Positions 13,864-16,656 of a stretch of DNA of 16,656 nucleotides are shown here, piece after piece; the stretch's first letter is position 1; each line of letters starts with the position of its first letter. The position numbers were made by a program, and so were the translations under genes. The stretch covers positions 1 to 16,656 of the forward strand of contig CAYRPO010000020.1 of assembly GCA_964426305.1 (NCBI GenBank), in the 5' to 3' direction. Origin of the DNA: CAYRPO01 sp964426305. GTDB lineage: Bacteria > Patescibacteriota > Saccharimonadia > Saccharimonadales > CAIOMD01. The notes under the pieces are model-generated. The model worked only from the letters and a program-made list of their open reading frames with translations. It was not told where the DNA came from and searched no databases.

Positions 13864-14505
13864 CTACTTGATACCAATTCTGGCACGGAATGCCTGACTC
13901 CAGGCATCATGGATCTCGGGCACAACCCGATCGAGACAGATCTCAATACGGCCCCTATGGACCCGTGCACTGACCGGCTGGCCGCCATGCAACCTGACCA
14001 GTGGCTCGTTCACTGCTGGCGACTCTACCGCCAGCTGGATCACTTGCCGAATCATCGGCCAGGAAGAGATGACTTCGCAAACAAAGCCATCCCCTGGGCC
14101 AGTCCGCAAGTCAGTAGTCCACTCACCGACTGCGGCGGGCAGCCTGACTGGCTGGCTGTACCCAAGGAGATCCGTCACAATTGTGCGCGCGTGCCTCTCT
14201 TGTACGCGTCTGACGACCTCGGGAGGCAGAATGAAAAAGAGCTCGTGTACGTCTGCGGTCACATCAGTACGCCAGGGGGAACGCCCATGACACCAGTAGA
14301 CATCGGGCTGGACATCAAAGAACACATATGTGCCTGCACGAAACACAACGCGCAGAGGATCCGGCTCAGCTTTCACCTGGTCCCACAGCTGCCCCAGATA
14401 GACCACTCCATCCGGATACTCCAGTGACGCTTGTCGTCTTCGTCGGTTCAGCTCATGCGGGTCGGCTGGCACGACTCCAGGCGTCGCGCCTCTATGATCG
14501 CACAT
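13864..14505 (-). CDS. Hypothetical protein in a GC-rich patch
   Basis: 213 aa from the ATG at 14505, chosen because GGGAG lies 8 nt upstream; the frame also opens at an ATG at 14520 with no such site. No recognised family. The N-terminus is basic (ELNRRRRQ), the rest is a mixed soluble composition without membrane segments. Codon use stands apart: CTG, GTG, GAG and CGT/CGC dominate, and sampled lines are 57-60% GC against about 40-48% elsewhere, suggesting recent transfer. The opposite strand is also open for 172 codons (13909-14427), but the minus reading is longer and has a ribosome site. Confidence 0.55.
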   Translation of the reverse strand: MCDHRGATPGVVPADPHELNRRRRQASLEYPDGVVYLGQLWDQVKAEPDPLRVVFRAGTYVFFDVQPDVYWCHGRSPWRTDVTADVHELFFILPPEVVRRVQERHARTIVTDLLGYSQPVRLPAAVGEWTTDLRTGPGDGFVCEVISSWPMIRQVIQLAVESPAVNEPLVRLHGGQPVSARVHRGRIEICLDRVVPEIHDAWSQAFRARIGIK

Positions 14506-14643
14506 CCCCATATCTCCCATCTATTCAGGTACGGCTTGAGTCAAGCAGGGTAACAATCAGTATATCACACCGATATGATGACATTTTGTCTAGTATGTTT
14601 TCTTTCTGTGATAGGATTGACTTTTGCGCATCCGCGACTATGC

Positions 14644-14649
14644 TATAAA
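14644..14649 (+). promoter_or_regulatory. Extended -10 box of the 14658 gene
   Basis: TATAAA preceded by TGC, ending 8 nt before the ATG; predicted leader 1-2 nt. A TTGACT at 14617-14622 is 21 nt upstream of it, too far; it fits better with TATGCT (14639-14644), 16-nt spacer. Confidence 0.45.
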
Positions 14650-14657
14650 AGTACGCT

Positions 14658-15227
14658 ATGACAAAAATTGACCTCACTCAATTCGACTATAAACGCGTTG
14701 GCAGCCTGGACGCAGCTATGTGGCGTGCGTACTATAATCATCATTTCTTGCGGCTTTTCTGGCTGTTGGTGCAGCTCATAAGGGAGCAGTTAGGCTGCAA
14801 CTGGCGCGTAACGATCCGCTTGGCATTCTATGCCGCATGGGCCGCGGCAGACTATAGAATATACCGGAACAACGTTAGGCAAGAGCGAGTTTTACGTACC
14901 CTAACGCGATTCTACAAACTAGTCTCTCGACATGCGCTACAACCGTTCGACGCCGCAACGGCCGCAAAGCTTGAACTGCGCTGGTGGGGCATCCATAGGT
15001 CCTCTTACCAAACCAATCCCAGATTAGAGTCGAGCCTTGCAGACGCTGCCGCTGTCGTATATGGCCTAGACCCTCAAGTGCTCAACGCGTATGCCCGCCT
15101 ACGCGCTAAGGCAATGATACTGCCACAACACGAACGTGACAGTCATGAAAATCACGTTAACTGGGACCAGGTTGAGCACATAACCATAGAATCTTGGCGC
15201 GAGCTACATAAAGCGGTGCAGTCATAG
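14658..15227 (+). CDS. Hypothetical protein, 189 aa
   Basis: I do not recognise this protein. The first third has an amphipathic, aromatic-rich helix (MWRAYYNHHFLRLFWLLVQL, 22-41), which could sit on a membrane but is not a clean TM segment; a second hydrophobic stretch follows (IRLAFYAAWAAADY). The remainder is helical and basic. The ATG has no Shine-Dalgarno but has a -10 box 8 nt upstream. It is a single-gene unit ended by the hairpin at 15243-15281. Base use is richer in GC than the housekeeping block. Confidence 0.65.
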   Translation: MTKIDLTQFDYKRVGSLDAAMWRAYYNHHFLRLFWLLVQLIREQLGCNWRVTIRLAFYAAWAAADYRIYRNNVRQERVLRTLTRFYKLVSRHALQPFDAATAAKLELRWWGIHRSSYQTNPRLESSLADAAAVVYGLDPQVLNAYARLRAKAMILPQHERDSHENHVNWDQVEHITIESWRELHKAVQS

Positions 15228-15242
15228 GTATGGTTTTTTCGG

Positions 15243-15281
15243 CCAAATAAAAGAGCTCCAAAAATGGAACTCTTTTATTGG
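15243..15281. terminator. Hairpin terminator after the 14658 gene
   Basis: AATAAAAGAG pairs with CTCTTTTATT (10 bp), then a C-A mismatch and TCC/GGA close a 6-nt loop; CC/GG extends the base with one bulge. The U-run is weak (CTTTTATT, within the stem). It faces both ways: it ends the plus-strand gene and also directly follows the tRNA-like fragment on the minus strand. Confidence 0.6.
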
Positions 15282-15322
15282 TTGGGCCTGGCTAGACTTG
15301 AACCAGTGACCAATCAGTTATG
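15279..15322 (-). pseudogene. 3' fragment of a tRNA gene
   Basis: On the minus strand the segment reads like a tRNA 3' half: anticodon-arm remnant AACTGAT, variable loop TGGTC, T-arm ACTGG with loop TTCAAGT and a decayed partner CTAGC, acceptor CAGGCCC, then AACCA. The acceptor partner GGGCCTG and a D-arm are not found upstream on the minus strand, and there is one extra A before CCA. A terminator hairpin follows, as after a real tRNA. Most likely a broken tRNA or an integration scar. Confidence 0.45.
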
Positions 15323-15397
15323 TTGTGTTGGCGTTAAGTAATTATACCTACGTACCGCAAAGAAAAGCCTTCATTGACAGGTGGTACTTGTAGACAC

Positions 15398-16504
15398 TTA
15401 TGGGCAGTTTGATTCTATACGAATATCAACATTCCGAAATACGCTTGGGTCGGTACTTTGCCCGTATGGATATTCTTGTGGCGCTGCTATCAAAATATTC
15501 CCCGCTGGGATACCTACGTTGATAAGCTCTTGCTTGACTTTTTCTGCGCGTTGTTGTGCCAACTGTACGCCTGCTTGCGTTTGATAGTCTTTATATACCG
15601 ATCCCTTAAGAATTATGGTATATGGTTTTGTGATGCTTTTGTGAAAAGCTGCATATTTTGCATATTGGGCAGTTGTAGTACTCGGAAACTGATACGTCAC
15701 AGCATCGGCGTTGAAGAATGCATTATCGGTGTAGATACTCACATCCGGCGCGGCACTCAAATAAAATGCCTGAAAATCCGCACCAACAAGTTCTTTGCAG
15801 GTCTGCGAACTTTGCGCTACTGCTCCTGAGTTGGTACTATTATTCTCCGCAACGGACGGCTGACTAGTTTTTCCTCCGCTCAACGTAAATGGCTCACTAC
15901 TTACGTCAGCTTGTGTTACTTTTTGGTCTTTTACGATCACTCTGTAAAACTTGCTCGTGCCATCCTGAATACTATAGATCAAGACTTTTGAGCCATCATC
16001 TCCATCTTTGCGATCAATCTCGGACTGGCTCGTACCAATTGCAGGTTTTAATGCTGCAAAATATGTCAGAGCATCCGCTTTGCTTTTTGCATCAATATCA
16101 GTATAAGAGAAGGCCTTCTCGTAATTCCCGTCGCGTATCGCATTAGTAAAACCAATCGCAGCATTGCGAGCTTGTGCCACCGGAAGAAATAGTGCAAACA
16201 CAATAAATATGGTTATAATCACCGAAAACAAGATCGAAACAGCATTGAGGACTATACCAACAGTTGCTAAGGTATTCTTGAAGCCTGCTTTTTTGGACAT
16301 GCCTTTAGCGATAATACCCAATACGAGCCCTAGGATATTAAAGAACAAAAACAGGACGATGCTTGCGATTGCTAAACCCTTTCCCGGATCTTTAGATCCG
16401 ACGTATTCTGGGCCTGGGGTTTGTGGCGGCATGGCATAGGGTTGCTGTGTAGTAGGCACGCCGCTCCCATTGTATTGGTTATTTTGGTTTGATTCTGGGT
16501 TCAT
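15398..16504 (-). CDS. Membrane-anchored protein with OmpA-like C-terminal domain
   Basis: 368 aa. A Gln/Pro/Asn-rich cytosolic head (1-40), two membrane helices (about 44-66 and 79-108) as in DUF4190-type proteins, an extracytoplasmic domain (about 112-205) resembling DUF4878-like lipoprotein folds, a Ser/Asn-rich linker, and an OmpA-like end (QLAQQRAEKVKQELINVGI, then PYGQSTDPSVFRNVDIRI, about 310-364). OmpA-like domains bind peptidoglycan, so it probably links membrane and wall. Two cysteines (CKELV and the final NCP) could form a disulfide. GAGG lies 10 nt before the ATG. The domain calls for the middle part are tentative. Confidence 0.75.
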   Translation of the reverse strand: MNPESNQNNQYNGSGVPTTQQPYAMPPQTPGPEYVGSKDPGKGLAIASIVLFLFFNILGLVLGIIAKGMSKKAGFKNTLATVGIVLNAVSILFSVIITIFIVFALFLPVAQARNAAIGFTNAIRDGNYEKAFSYTDIDAKSKADALTYFAALKPAIGTSQSEIDRKDGDDGSKVLIYSIQDGTSKFYRVIVKDQKVTQADVSSEPFTLSGGKTSQPSVAENNSTNSGAVAQSSQTCKELVGADFQAFYLSAAPDVSIYTDNAFFNADAVTYQFPSTTTAQYAKYAAFHKSITKPYTIILKGSVYKDYQTQAGVQLAQQRAEKVKQELINVGIPAGNILIAAPQEYPYGQSTDPSVFRNVDIRIESNCP

Positions 16505-16581
16505 TGAACAGTGTCCTCATTTAGTTGATGCGAAATACACCCATCATAATAACTTATGTTTATAAGGACGAAAAGGACACC

Positions 16582-16656
16582 ATGCAGTGGCGTTCGTCAA
16601 TGTTGGTACCTAAAACATACTGGTTCAGAGCTATCTTCAGATTCAGGACTTGTTGG
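16582..16656 (+). CDS. Possible start of a gene running off the right edge
   Basis: Open for 25 codons to the window end (MQWRSSMLVPKTYWFRAIF at the start). AAGGA lies 4 nt upstream of the ATG and TATAAG a little further up. Too short to judge; no family recognised. Confidence 0.3.
   Translation, partial: MQWRSSMLVPKTYWFRAIFRFRTCW

Noticed and set aside
13909..14427. 172-codon plus-strand ORF
   Set aside because: Antisense to the longer GC-rich minus-strand gene; no ribosome site or recognisable domain, and such open antisense frames are common in GC-rich DNA.

Overview
The window looks like a chromosomal piece of a small-genome bacterium of the Candidate Phyla Radiation, most likely Saccharibacteria (TM7). 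This is an inference from gene content and style: a compact HrcA next to grpE, short intergenic gaps, unusual stripped-down paralogues, TatA, MurJ, FtsH and EF4 packed together, and an OmpA-like domain on a membrane-anchored protein with no outer-membrane genes in sight. TGA is used as a stop (10656-10658, 12836-12838), so a recoded TGA=Gly lineage is not indicated. GC content is roughly 45-50%, with one richer patch near 13.9-14.5 kb.

Positions 1-8424 form a housekeeping block, all on the minus strand. Reading in the direction of transcription it runs tRNA(CAU), tilS, ftsH, murJ, lepA, tatA, a guanylate-kinase-like gene, hrcA and the start of grpE. A CIRCE-like operator lies just upstream of hrcA, so the hrcA-grpE heat-shock unit is probably autoregulated. 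Several genes that seem to own a promoter have a -10 box only 4-11 nt before the start codon and no Shine-Dalgarno, which suggests leaderless mRNAs. Genes inside operons (grpE, tatA, the second and third genes of the 9.7-12.3 kb operon) do have Shine-Dalgarno sequences.

Positions 8425-8760 have no long gene but hold two transcription signals: the tRNA promoter, and a near-consensus promoter (TTGACA, 17 nt, TACAAT) driving a predicted ~195-nt structured RNA that ends at a perfect intrinsic terminator and contains a possible 26-codon ORF.

Positions 8761-12314 are the most unusual part. A P-type-ATPase-derived protein has lost all membrane segments, the N domain and the catalytic aspartate. It is divergent from a four-gene operon encoding two membrane proteins, a free-standing ATP-cone domain and a lipoamide-dehydrogenase-like flavoprotein lacking both redox cysteines. 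The shared control region holds two exact 9-bp direct repeats spaced 20 bp. I infer a nucleotide- or redox-sensing module; no function is established.

Positions 12462-16656 carry a glycine-rich RRM protein, a conserved protein with NHHEG and NDCDQD motifs, a GC-rich orphan gene followed by a 16-bp hairpin, another orphan gene, a terminator abutting what looks like the 3' part of a tRNA (possible attachment-site scar), a two-TM protein with an OmpA-like C-terminus, and possibly the start of one more gene at the right edge.
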